A stretch of DNA of 64,000 nt from Roseiarcus sp963816065 (GTDB taxonomy: Bacteria; Pseudomonadota; Alphaproteobacteria; Rhizobiales; Beijerinckiaceae), in the NCBI GenBank assembly GCA_963816065.1, contig CAWFJG010000007.1, positions 124,001-188,000 on the forward strand, read 5' to 3'. Shown here piece by piece: positions 10,574-17,530 of this stretch. Within the stretch, counting starts at the first letter, position 1; each line of letters opens with the position of its first letter. The notes under the pieces were generated by a model. It was not told where the DNA came from, did no database searches, and saw only the letters and a list, made by a program, of their open reading frames with translations. The translations under genes were made by a program, and so were the position numbers.

Positions 10574-10759
10574 ATGTCCAATCCCGTCATCCAGTGGGTC
10601 ATATCCCGCTTGAAAGAGCCGTCCTCCTGGGCTGGTCTCGCTGCGCTTGTCGGCTCGATGTCGTTCCTGCCGAACGCATCGGCTGGAGCTCAACTCGTGT
10701 CTGTCGTCGGCGTCGCCATTGCGGGCGCGCTTGCCGTCGTCTTCCCCGAAAATAAGTGA
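10574..10759 (+). CDS. Holin-like small membrane protein
   Basis: 61 residues. A charged N-terminus (MSNPVIQWVISRLKEPSSW) is followed by two hydrophobic segments, about 20-33 and 41-56, ending in FPENK. The sequence WISRLKEPSSWAGLA-type openings are familiar from short prophage proteins encoded beside endolysins. The position just after the amidase and before a lipoprotein fits a holin or holin-associated role, letting the leaderless endolysin reach the periplasm. The assignment is by size, topology and context. Confidence 0.6.
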   Translation: MSNPVIQWVISRLKEPSSWAGLAALVGSMSFLPNASAGAQLVSVVGVAIAGALAVVFPENK

Positions 10760-10766
10760 GGCTGCA

Positions 10767-11114
10767 ATGAAGCTCGCTCTAATTGCCGCGCTCGGCTGCA
10801 ACGTACTCGCCCTTGCCGGCTGCTCCACGACCGCCTCGGTTAGCACACCCGTCACTTCCGCCGCGGTCTCGACGTCCCTTTCATCAGTCGTCACGATTGG
10901 GTTTGATACTCTTTGCGTAGGCAGCTCCGCAACGCCCTCGCTTCTGACGGCGATCCAGTTGCTTCCGGTCAATGCCCAGCGGCAGACCGACATCGCGAGC
11001 CTTCAGACCATCTGCAACAACGGATCGCCGACCAACGCCCTGGCGGCGACGATCGACGGGCTCAGCATCTACTCGACGCTCAAGCGCGACTTCCCATCGC
11101 TCGGGCTCAAGTGA
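10767..11114 (+). CDS. Phage-encoded small lipoprotein
   Basis: 115 residues with a lipoprotein signal peptide: MKLALIAALGCNVLALAGCS, lipobox LAGC with Cys19 as the lipidated residue. The mature part is Ser/Thr/Ala-rich with two further Cys residues and ends DFPSLGLK. It starts 7 bases after the holin-like gene and its stop overlaps the GTG of the next gene (GTGA). In lysis cassettes a small outer-membrane lipoprotein near endolysin and holin may act as a spanin, but this one is longer than most o-spanins and shows no coiled coil, so that is only a possibility. Confidence 0.6.
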   Translation: MKLALIAALGCNVLALAGCSTTASVSTPVTSAAVSTSLSSVVTIGFDTLCVGSSATPSLLTAIQLLPVNAQRQTDIASLQTICNNGSPTNALAATIDGLSIYSTLKRDFPSLGLK

Positions 11115-11428
11115 CGCTTCCGCCCCTCACGGTCGCCGATATCAAGTTGGCCACTGCTGGCGCGGGCGACCTCATGGCCGCCCTCGCCCGCCTCGCGGTC
11201 GGAACGGCATCCCTCGCCGACGCCGATACTGTCGGGCAAGATCTGCTCAGCGCATTCGCCTTCGTCGATCCGCCAGCCGCGCCGACAGTCGCATTAGTAA
11301 AATTCGCCTTCAACCTTTTCATTGCCGCGCTCGATACCGGCGTCATCTCGCCGGATCCCAATCCGATCGCAGATGCGCAGACGACGCCCTCCAGCGAAAC
11401 GCACGGGCTCTGGATCGGTGGCAGATAG
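11111..11428 (+). CDS. Hypothetical phage protein
   Basis: 105 residues from GTG overlapping the previous stop. The sequence opens VTLPPLTVADIKLATAGAG and is largely Ala/Leu/Val-rich, with a possible amphipathic or membrane-associated helix (VALVKFAFNLFIAALDTGV at about 62-80). No family recognised. Coupled translation with the lipoprotein suggests a related lysis or membrane role. It is followed after 8 bases by another small ORF with a good AGGAG site. Confidence 0.5.
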   Translation: MTLPPLTVADIKLATAGAGDLMAALARLAVGTASLADADTVGQDLLSAFAFVDPPAAPTVALVKFAFNLFIAALDTGVISPDPNPIADAQTTPSSETHGLWIGGR

Positions 11429-11436
11429 GAGTAGAC

Positions 11437-11544
11437 ATGAATGCCACTCCCATCACCGCTGTCGAAGGCGACTGCCCACCAGTCGAGATCACCGTCATCG
11501 CCTCGAACGCCGCATCCGGAAGCGGCGACAACGCGGGCAACTGA
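11437..11544 (+). CDS. 35-residue phage ORF
   Basis: MNATPITAVEGDCPPVEITV and 15 more polar residues, with a strong ribosome binding site AGGAG at 11427-11431, five bases before the ATG. Small, acidic and without a recognisable family. Supported by the ribosome binding site and the tight spacing in the operon only. Confidence 0.4.
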   Translation: MNATPITAVEGDCPPVEITVIASNAASGSGDNAGN

Positions 11545-11603
11545 GCATGTCGGCCGGAAGACCGACATGGCCCGTATCCGGCACGAGACATCAGGAGGTC
11601 TAC

Positions 11604-11963
11604 GTGACGCCGGCAGACAATACGCCCTGGGGAGTCCTCGAATGGGCAGCCGCGGGCCTGGTCTCGATGGGAGCGGCCGCTGCGGCGTTCGTTTGGCGAT
11701 TCATGACGCGCCTTCAAACGTTGGAAATCGCGGTGCGTCAACATCAGCATGATCTCGACGCGGCGCAAACAAATAACAAATCGGCGATGCTTCGCCTGGC
11801 CGAACGGCTGGCGATGCTCCACGACGATCATTATCGTCTCCGCGAAACATTCGGCGCGCTCCCCAATCGCGCCGATATTCATGATCTCGAACTCCGCTTG
11901 GGCGAACGCCTGGATTCGCTTGCATCGCGATTCGACCGGGCCATCGATCCCAGGCTGTCCTGA
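11604..11963 (+). CDS. Single-pass membrane protein with coiled coil, prophage right end
   Basis: 119 residues. I chose GTG 11604 because AGGAGGT lies directly upstream at 11594-11600, a near-perfect Shine-Dalgarno; an ATG at 11547 in the same frame lacks one. Residues 9-32 (WGVLEWAAAGLVSMGAAAAA) form a transmembrane segment. Residues 35-115 are a charged helical region rich in Leu, Gln, Arg and Asp with heptad-like spacing, predicted to be a coiled coil. Such proteins are common beside phage lysis genes and could be an i-spanin-like or unknown late protein. It is the last gene of the prophage segment on the + strand. Confidence 0.55.
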   Translation: MTPADNTPWGVLEWAAAGLVSMGAAAAAFVWRFMTRLQTLEIAVRQHQHDLDAAQTNNKSAMLRLAERLAMLHDDHYRLRETFGALPNRADIHDLELRLGERLDSLASRFDRAIDPRLS

Positions 11964-11972
11964 TTTCTGTCG

Positions 11973-12389
11973 TCACGACCCGCGAACCTCGAGGTCGACC
12001 GCTCGACGGAGCGCTTCGGGAATCCGCGTAGGTCGGTCGTTGCACATGGCGGCGATCTGAACTGTTGCCTTGGCAAGTTCGCACGCGCCTCGCATAATTC
12101 GTTGTTGAAAATCTAGCGATGCGCCGCGAATGTTCGTTACCCATGTTTCGACGTCCAGGAGGTCATCCATGATGGCCGGAGCCAGATACTCAATCTGAAG
12201 ACTTCGGACGGCGAATACGATTCTGTCGGTTCCCGCCATCTGACGATGGCCGAACCCGAGATCTCGCAGCCACTCCGTCCGCGCGCGCTCAAGGAACCGC
12301 AAAAATGAGGCATGATACACCCGCCCAGAAAAATCTGTGTCTTCATAGTACACTCTGAGTTGAAAACGTTTCTCGGATCTGTATTCCAC
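11973..12389 (-). CDS. ybgC: YbgC/FadM-type acyl-CoA thioesterase
   Basis: 138 residues, the usual length of the family. The N-terminal motif RVYYEDTDFSGRVYHASFLR (residues 12-31) is diagnostic for the 4-hydroxybenzoyl-CoA thioesterase hot-dog fold, with Asp17 the catalytic residue, followed by FLERARTEWLRDLG. It hydrolyses acyl-CoA thioesters; in many Gram-negatives it is encoded with tolQRAB. No tol genes are present here: it stands alone between the prophage and fmt, and the local DNA is less GC-rich than average. A second copy elsewhere in the genome is likely. Function in this organism is inferred. Confidence 0.85.
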   Translation of the reverse strand: MEYRSEKRFQLRVYYEDTDFSGRVYHASFLRFLERARTEWLRDLGFGHRQMAGTDRIVFAVRSLQIEYLAPAIMDDLLDVETWVTNIRGASLDFQQRIMRGACELAKATVQIAAMCNDRPTRIPEALRRAVDLEVRGS

Positions 12390-12505
12390 GTCTCAACCTC
12401 AGCTCACTTCAGGAGATTTCAGCTGACATTTTTGCGCCAGCCGGTCGTTGGATCTCAAGGTTCGACAGCTTTGACGTCGATCTCCTGCAATGCTATGCGC
12501 AACAC

Positions 12506-13462
12506 ATGCGAATTGTCTTCATGGGTTCGCCGGAATTCGCGGTTCCGACATTGCGCAACATCGTCGGCAGCAGTCGCCGAGTCGTTGCTGTCTACACGCG
12601 ACCGCCGAAACCCGGTGGTCGTCGTGGTTTGGAATCACACAAAACACCGGTCCATGAAGTCGCGGAGTCCCTGCAAATCCCTGTGTATACACCACCGACG
12701 TTAAAGACTGAGGAGGTCCAGGAATTGTTCCGGGGACTGGGCGCGGACGTGGTTTTCGTCATTGCGTACGGGATGATACTGCCGCCGGCATTTCTTGCTG
12801 CACCAAGATTCGGCTGTCTGAACCTGCATGCATCGCTTCTACCACGCTGGCGCGGCGCAGCGCCAATTCAGCGTGCGATCATGGCAGGCGATCGCGAGAC
12901 CGGCGTCGAATTGATGCAGATGGAGGCGGGATTGGACACAGGCCCAGTCGCTTTGCGCGAAGTCATTCCAATTCGTCCCGAGGATACGGCGGCCGACCTG
13001 ACGAAACGCCTGGCTCAGATCGCAGGCGGCCTTGCGGTTCGCGGCTTGGACATGCTTCGATCGGGAACCCTTATTTTCAAAGAGCAGCCAAGCGCCGGCG
13101 CCTGCTACGCGCACAAGATCGAGAAGCACGAGACCGAAATTGATTGGACGCGCAATGCTGAAACTGTTCGCAATCATATTCATGGGCTCTCGCCTGCGCC
13201 CGGCGCTTTCTCAAATTTGGTAATCCGTGGCAGTAAAGTGCGTGTCCGGATCCTACGTGCCGAAACTACAACCCTGAGCGGCGCTCCCGGAGCAATTCTG
13301 GACAACGGGATGACAGTAGCCTGTGGGGACGGCGCAATTCGGATCCTGGAAGGGCAGCGCGCAGGAGGGATCATTCTGTCGGGCGACGAACTGATCCGGC
13401 GAGAATCAATTCCAGTTGGCACCGCGTTTAAACCCTGCGGACTAACTTCATTTGAGCCTTGA
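12506..13462 (+). CDS. fmt: Methionyl-tRNA formyltransferase
   Basis: 318 residues, full length. Formylates Met-tRNA(fMet) with 10-formyl-tetrahydrofolate for translation initiation. Seen: N-terminal MRIVFMGSPEFAVPTL; the catalytic loop LNLHASLLPRWRGAAPIQ with Asn106 and His108; Asp144 in GLDTGP; the C-terminal OB-type tRNA-binding domain from about 205 (YAHKIEKHETEIDW, then HIHGLSPAPGAFS). The gene is normally next to def, but no peptide deformylase is visible on either side, and neighbours are a thioesterase and a convergent patatin gene that overlaps its 3' end by 35 bases. It may be a second or relocated copy. Codon use seems somewhat less GC-biased than the flanking core genes. Confidence 0.92.
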   Translation: MRIVFMGSPEFAVPTLRNIVGSSRRVVAVYTRPPKPGGRRGLESHKTPVHEVAESLQIPVYTPPTLKTEEVQELFRGLGADVVFVIAYGMILPPAFLAAPRFGCLNLHASLLPRWRGAAPIQRAIMAGDRETGVELMQMEAGLDTGPVALREVIPIRPEDTAADLTKRLAQIAGGLAVRGLDMLRSGTLIFKEQPSAGACYAHKIEKHETEIDWTRNAETVRNHIHGLSPAPGAFSNLVIRGSKVRVRILRAETTTLSGAPGAILDNGMTVACGDGAIRILEGQRAGGIILSGDELIRRESIPVGTAFKPCGLTSFEP

Positions 13463-14336
13463 GAGCCGCCCGAAGCTCCTCTTTGCTGCCTTCGGCGGCC
13501 CGCAGAATTTGCGCGGCGCGAAAAAAATCTAGCAATCCGAACTGCTCAACCTTCGGGCGAACGAGAATATCCGGCGGACGATATCTGATCTTCTGCGCCG
13601 TGATGGCGCCCTGCATAATCTGCGCTGCGCCGAACATCGATGCGAGCGGCGAAGGCGCGCGGCGAGCCCGCGTTCGGCCGCCAAAAGTGACGTCGACCGC
13701 AATCACGATGTCGGCGAGATCCGAGAGGTGATCGTAAGGAAGAGGATTGACAGCCCCTCCATCGATCAGCAGGCCCCCTTCACTTTGGACAGGGCGAAAG
13801 AGGCCTGGTATCGCCATCGAGCCGGCAACGGCCGAAGAAAGGGGACCAGACTGAAATACGGCTTCGTTGCGCTCAGAATAATTTGTCGCAACAATTATGG
13901 CGTTGACGACGAGGGCCTCGAAAGCTTCGGGTACTCCGGCCGGCCAGAAAAGCTCGAGAACAATCTCGGGATCCAACAGCACTGGATTGCCGCGCCCTCT
14001 CAGAAGCAGATCGGCGAAACGACCGACTCTTGCTCGGAGTAATTTGCCCAAGACGTTCGAGCGGTTGCGAAGAACTTTTAGGACATGGCCGCGTATCTCT
14101 CGCGCTTCCAGTCCCGCGGCGTAGGCAGCCCCTATGACCGCGCCCATGGAGGTCCCGGCGATCGCTACTGGACGGATCCCGAGTTCGTCGAGTACCTCCA
14201 AAGCAACGACATGAGCGATGCCACGCGCACCCCCGCTGCCCAGAGCGATCGCCACGGTCGGAGATTCCGCGCTCCTTGCTTGATCCTGCGACGCCTTCAA
14301 GACTCGCCTCCCCGCTCGCGATCGACGGCTCGCCAT
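13428..14336 (-). CDS. Patatin-like phospholipase, RssA family
   Basis: 302 residues as drawn; a later start is possible because the first ~25 are basic and low complexity. Seen: oxyanion-hole loop GSGGARG at 33-39, nucleophile elbow GTSMG with Ser63, and the catalytic Asp in DGG at 192-194, i.e. a complete Ser-Asp dyad. Bacterial RssA-type patatins are cytoplasmic lipid acyl hydrolases of unknown substrate. The start overlaps the end of purD by 40 bases and the stop overlaps convergent fmt, so it is probably co-transcribed with purD. No signal peptide. Confidence 0.88.
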   Translation of the reverse strand: MASRRSRAGRRVLKASQDQARSAESPTVAIALGSGGARGIAHVVALEVLDELGIRPVAIAGTSMGAVIGAAYAAGLEAREIRGHVLKVLRNRSNVLGKLLRARVGRFADLLLRGRGNPVLLDPEIVLELFWPAGVPEAFEALVVNAIIVATNYSERNEAVFQSGPLSSAVAGSMAIPGLFRPVQSEGGLLIDGGAVNPLPYDHLSDLADIVIAVDVTFGGRTRARRAPSPLASMFGAAQIMQGAITAQKIRYRPPDILVRPKVEQFGLLDFFRAAQILRAAEGSKEELRAALKAQMKLVRRV

Positions 14337-15595
14337 CCGATGTCTCGCCGAAAAAAACCTTCCGGCCAGTTGATGCGATCGACCGCGGCGTAGGCGCGGA
14401 CCTGTGCTTCACTCACGGTGCGGCCAAGCGCGGTCACCGCCAGAACCCGGCCGCCGTCAGCAACAATTGCGCGCCCGACCCGCCGAGTGCCGGCCTGCAG
14501 AACCGAAACGCCTGGAATGCGTTCGGCCTCTGCGATGCCGACAACGCGCGTCCCTCGTACGAACTCCCCGGGATAGCCTTGGGCGGCCATGACGACTGTC
14601 AATGCGGCTTCGGACTTGAACTTTGGAGCTGCGGCAGGCAAGGACCCACTCGCGCTCGCCAAGAGCCAGGGCAACAGATCGTCGCTCAAACGCTCCAGGA
14701 TCGCTTCAGCCTCCGGATCGCCAAACCTCACATTGAATTCGATCAATTTCGGCCCATCTTTTCCGATCATCAGCCCTGCAAAGAGCACTCCGCGGTAAGG
14801 TGTCCCTCTCGCTTTCATGCCATGCACCGTTGGCATTACGATCTCCCGCATGACTCGTTCAGTCATTTCCGGCGTCATGATTGGCGGCGGAGAGTAAGCG
14901 CCCATCCCGCCGGTATTCGGGCCCGTGTCGCCGTCTCCAACCCGCTTGTGATCTTGAGCGCTCGCGAACGGCGCGGCACTGACACCGTCGCAAAGCGCGA
15001 AGAAGGACACCTCTTCCCCATCGAGAAAATCCTCGACGACAATTTCCGCTTCTGCGTCGGCGGATTTCTGCAGCAGGGTATCAACCGCTGCTACGGCCTC
15101 ATCAATGGACGCTGCGATCACGACACCCTTTCCCGCCGCAAGACCGTCGGCTTTCACCACAATCGGCGTGCCGCGGCTGCGAATATATTCCTTGGCCTCG
15201 TCGCGCGCCTGAAAACGGCGGTACTCGGCAGTCGGAATGCCAAACTCGCGGCAGAAGTCCTTGGTGAAACCCTTCGAGCCTTCGAGACGAGAGGCTAAGC
15301 GGGTCGGGCCAAGGCACGCGACGCCTTCCTTCTCGAGATCGTCGGCGATTCCGGCGACGAGAGGCGCCTCGGGGCCGACCACAACCAGGTCGATGCTCTG
15401 CCGCTTGCAAAGCGCCACAACCTGACGGTGGTTGGCTAAGTTCACATCACAGACAGCAGCCACCGTAGCGCAGCCCGGATTTCCGGGCGCAACGAGTAAT
15501 TTGCCAATTTTCGGCGACCGGCCGCATGCCCTCGCAAGCGCATGTTCCCTACCGCCGGAACCAAGGATTAAGACATTCAAGCGAGTTTTCGGCAT
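14297..15595 (-). CDS. purD: Phosphoribosylamine-glycine ligase (GARS)
   Basis: 432 residues when started at the MPKTRLNVLILGSGGREHAL methionine (15595); an earlier in-frame ATG at 15610 would add five residues. ATP-grasp ligase of de novo purine synthesis, joining phosphoribosylamine and glycine. Seen: N-terminal GSGGREHALA, PGNPG, the GPEAPLVAGIADDL segment, ATP-grasp loop VVKADGLAAGKGV, NTGGMGAYSP and the metal site IEFNVRFGDPEAE. Complete and unbroken. The downstream patatin gene overlaps its 3' end. purM and purN lie over 20 kb away, so the purine genes are not one operon here. Confidence 0.96.
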   Translation of the reverse strand: MPKTRLNVLILGSGGREHALARACGRSPKIGKLLVAPGNPGCATVAAVCDVNLANHRQVVALCKRQSIDLVVVGPEAPLVAGIADDLEKEGVACLGPTRLASRLEGSKGFTKDFCREFGIPTAEYRRFQARDEAKEYIRSRGTPIVVKADGLAAGKGVVIAASIDEAVAAVDTLLQKSADAEAEIVVEDFLDGEEVSFFALCDGVSAAPFASAQDHKRVGDGDTGPNTGGMGAYSPPPIMTPEMTERVMREIVMPTVHGMKARGTPYRGVLFAGLMIGKDGPKLIEFNVRFGDPEAEAILERLSDDLLPWLLASASGSLPAAAPKFKSEAALTVVMAAQGYPGEFVRGTRVVGIAEAERIPGVSVLQAGTRRVGRAIVADGGRVLAVTALGRTVSEAQVRAYAAVDRINWPEGFFRRDIGWRAVDRERGGES

Positions 15596-15803
15596 TTTAC
15601 GCCACCCCACGAATCCGCCGCCCGCATATATAAGCTGGCAGGATCAGCATTTCCTCCCAGGTCGACCGGACGTCGATCGGCGCATTTACGCGGACCGAGT
15701 TGCCGGCTTGCGCAGCAGCAACGTTGCATAGCATTCTTGTCGCTCGTGAGCCGTTGAACCGGGATTTTTTCATGAAAACCTTCGCTATGCCGATTCACGG
15801 AAA

Positions 15804-16620
15804 GTGGAGCGCAATGCGAGCCATCTGGCTTGGCTTAACCAGCAAGCGGAGACGTTGTTTGCCCCTTATGAGCGGAATGTCGTCAATCCGCTCGGCGGCT
15901 ATTACGATCTCGACTATGCTGGGTGGCCGACTGCTCCAGCTTATGGCGCTGGCGGAACGCTGGGCCGATACCTCTTCGCGACGACTAGAATCGTTCACGC
16001 CTATTCGATCGCATATCTGATGGGACGGCCAGGCGCTGACGTAATTATCGATCACGGAATGGACTTTCTTCGGAAGGGCCATCGCGATCACGATTTCGGC
16101 GGCTACTTCTGGGCGGTGGGCATACGAGGGACCGATAGACAGTACCAAGCAACCCTATGGCCACGCATTCGTCCTACTGGCCGCATCGAGCGCCAAGAGC
16201 GCCGGACATCCAGACGCCGAAAGGCTGCTCTCTGACGTGACGACTGTTATTCTGGAACGCTTCTGGGAAGAACGGTACGGGGCGGTGGCGGAGGAGCTTA
16301 CGCGAGATTGGCACGAGTTCAATTCCTACCTTGGCTAGAATTCCGACATGAACTTGGCTGAAGCGCTGATGGCGACGTTTGAGGCGACAAACGATCCAAT
16401 CTATTTGAGCATGGCCGAGCGCATCGTGGGCACGAACGCGGCTGCGAACAACTGGCGTCTTACCCGAGCACTTTGACTCGGCCTGGACGGTGAACAAAGA
16501 CTATGCAGGCAGTCCGAACTTCCGACCCTACGGAACGATGCCTAGGCACTCGTTGGAATGGTCGCGAGGCGCGGGCCGGCATCGGCTCCTGGATGACCTT
16601 TTTGCAACTTTTGGCGCCCG
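15804..16620 (+). pseudogene. N-acylglucosamine 2-epimerase / mannose isomerase family (AGE) pseudogene
   Basis: From GTG 15804 the protein starts ERNASHLAWLNQQAETLF and NPLGGYYDLDY, the (alpha/alpha)6-barrel AGE opening, followed by GRYLFATTRIVHAYSIAYLM. The frame shifts near 16120, after which QPYGHAFVLLAASSA continues. TAG at 16336-16338 falls where relatives have the conserved Gln before NSxMxLxEAL, so one CAG-to-TAG change explains it. A second shift near 16455 leads to PEHFDSAWTVNKDYAG and GTMPRHSLEWSR, the conserved His region. The coding sense ends in stops near 16620. This family interconverts sugars such as mannose/fructose or GlcNAc/ManNAc. Three lesions make this a genuine pseudogene more likely than a pure base-call artefact. 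Confidence 0.7.
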
Positions 16621-16825
16621 CACCAGGCGATGAACAACCAGATGACGATGGCGGTATGGCGCGCCAGCATGGACGAAATCGAGGCGGCGGCGAGAGCTGT
16701 GGATATGCCGCTTCGCTTGGACAACGCAAACGCGTTGCCCACATACCCACAGCAGAGGCAGCAGCAAGAAGTGGCTTGACTATTGAAGGACAAGGGCAGG
16801 CATCCAACCCCCTGCGGTCCCACGA

Positions 16826-17310
16826 ATGGGGTCCATTTCCATCGACGAGAGCACGCTCCAGCGGATTGCGTTCGCCCACGCCCGGGCGATGTACGAGGCT
16901 GGTCGCGAGAACATGGAATTCCGGACGTCAGGTCTCAGCAAGCCGATCATCGTCGAGACGGACGGCGGCATGGTTCCGATCGTCGAGCCGAGCAGCGAGG
17001 AGAAGGACAAGCGCGAGGGCAAGACGCTGTCTGGTGGGTAGCGAAGCTGTCGCTGGCGCACGCGGAAGGGAGCCGGACGCCGGTTTGTGCGGGCCCGATC
17101 GAGGGCGGAGTCGAAGAGGCCGGGCGCCAATGCTGTCCTGTGCGGTTCGCGCCGGCTTCGGGGCGAACTCCCAGGTTCTCTCGGTTGGCGACGGCGCGCC
17201 CTGGATCGTCGGCCACCCCCGGGTCGAAAAGCCCGGGGGGAGCAGCAGTTCGGCGACCAGGGAGCATGCCGAACACATGCTCGCCTTGCGGATAAACCGG
17301 ATCAACGGCG
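16826..17310 (+). pseudogene. Remnant of an ISKra4-type transposase
   Basis: Pieces in three frames: AFAHARAMYEAGRENMEFR with IIVETDGGMVPIVE (16826-17040), then AKLSLAHAEGSRTPVCAGPI (17043-17102), then CAVRAGFGANSQVLSVGDGA with PWIVG (17130-17215). The order of VETDGGMVPIVE, KLSLAHAxGSRTPVYAG and GDGAPWIVG is what I recall for ISKra4-family transposases, the VETDGG Asp belonging to the DDE centre. The N-terminal third and the end are missing and two frameshifts separate the pieces. No terminal inverted repeats were found. An old, inactive insertion next to the AGE pseudogene. Confidence 0.6.
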
Positions 17311-17530
17311 ACTGGGACGCCTACTGGAAAAGCCCTCGCCCTGAAGGCCACGCTGCCGCCAATGACCACAGCACTCATAAACCACGATGCCCCATACCGC
17401 TTGATTGCATCACTTTGGATCGCACCCTACGCTCGCCGCTGGCGCGAACGCGCTTTGGCAGGCATAGTCTGCGTTAAGCCGCTGCCGGGGTGCGGCGCAT
17501 GCCACCTCACTTAGGAACAACGGGTCGCGC

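Noticed and set aside
16630..16779. 49-codon ORF MNNQMTMAVWRASMDEIEAA... between the AGE pseudogene and the ISKra4 remnant
   Set aside because: No family, no clear ribosome binding site and surrounded by decayed DNA; could be a scrap of an unrelated gene, too weak to list.
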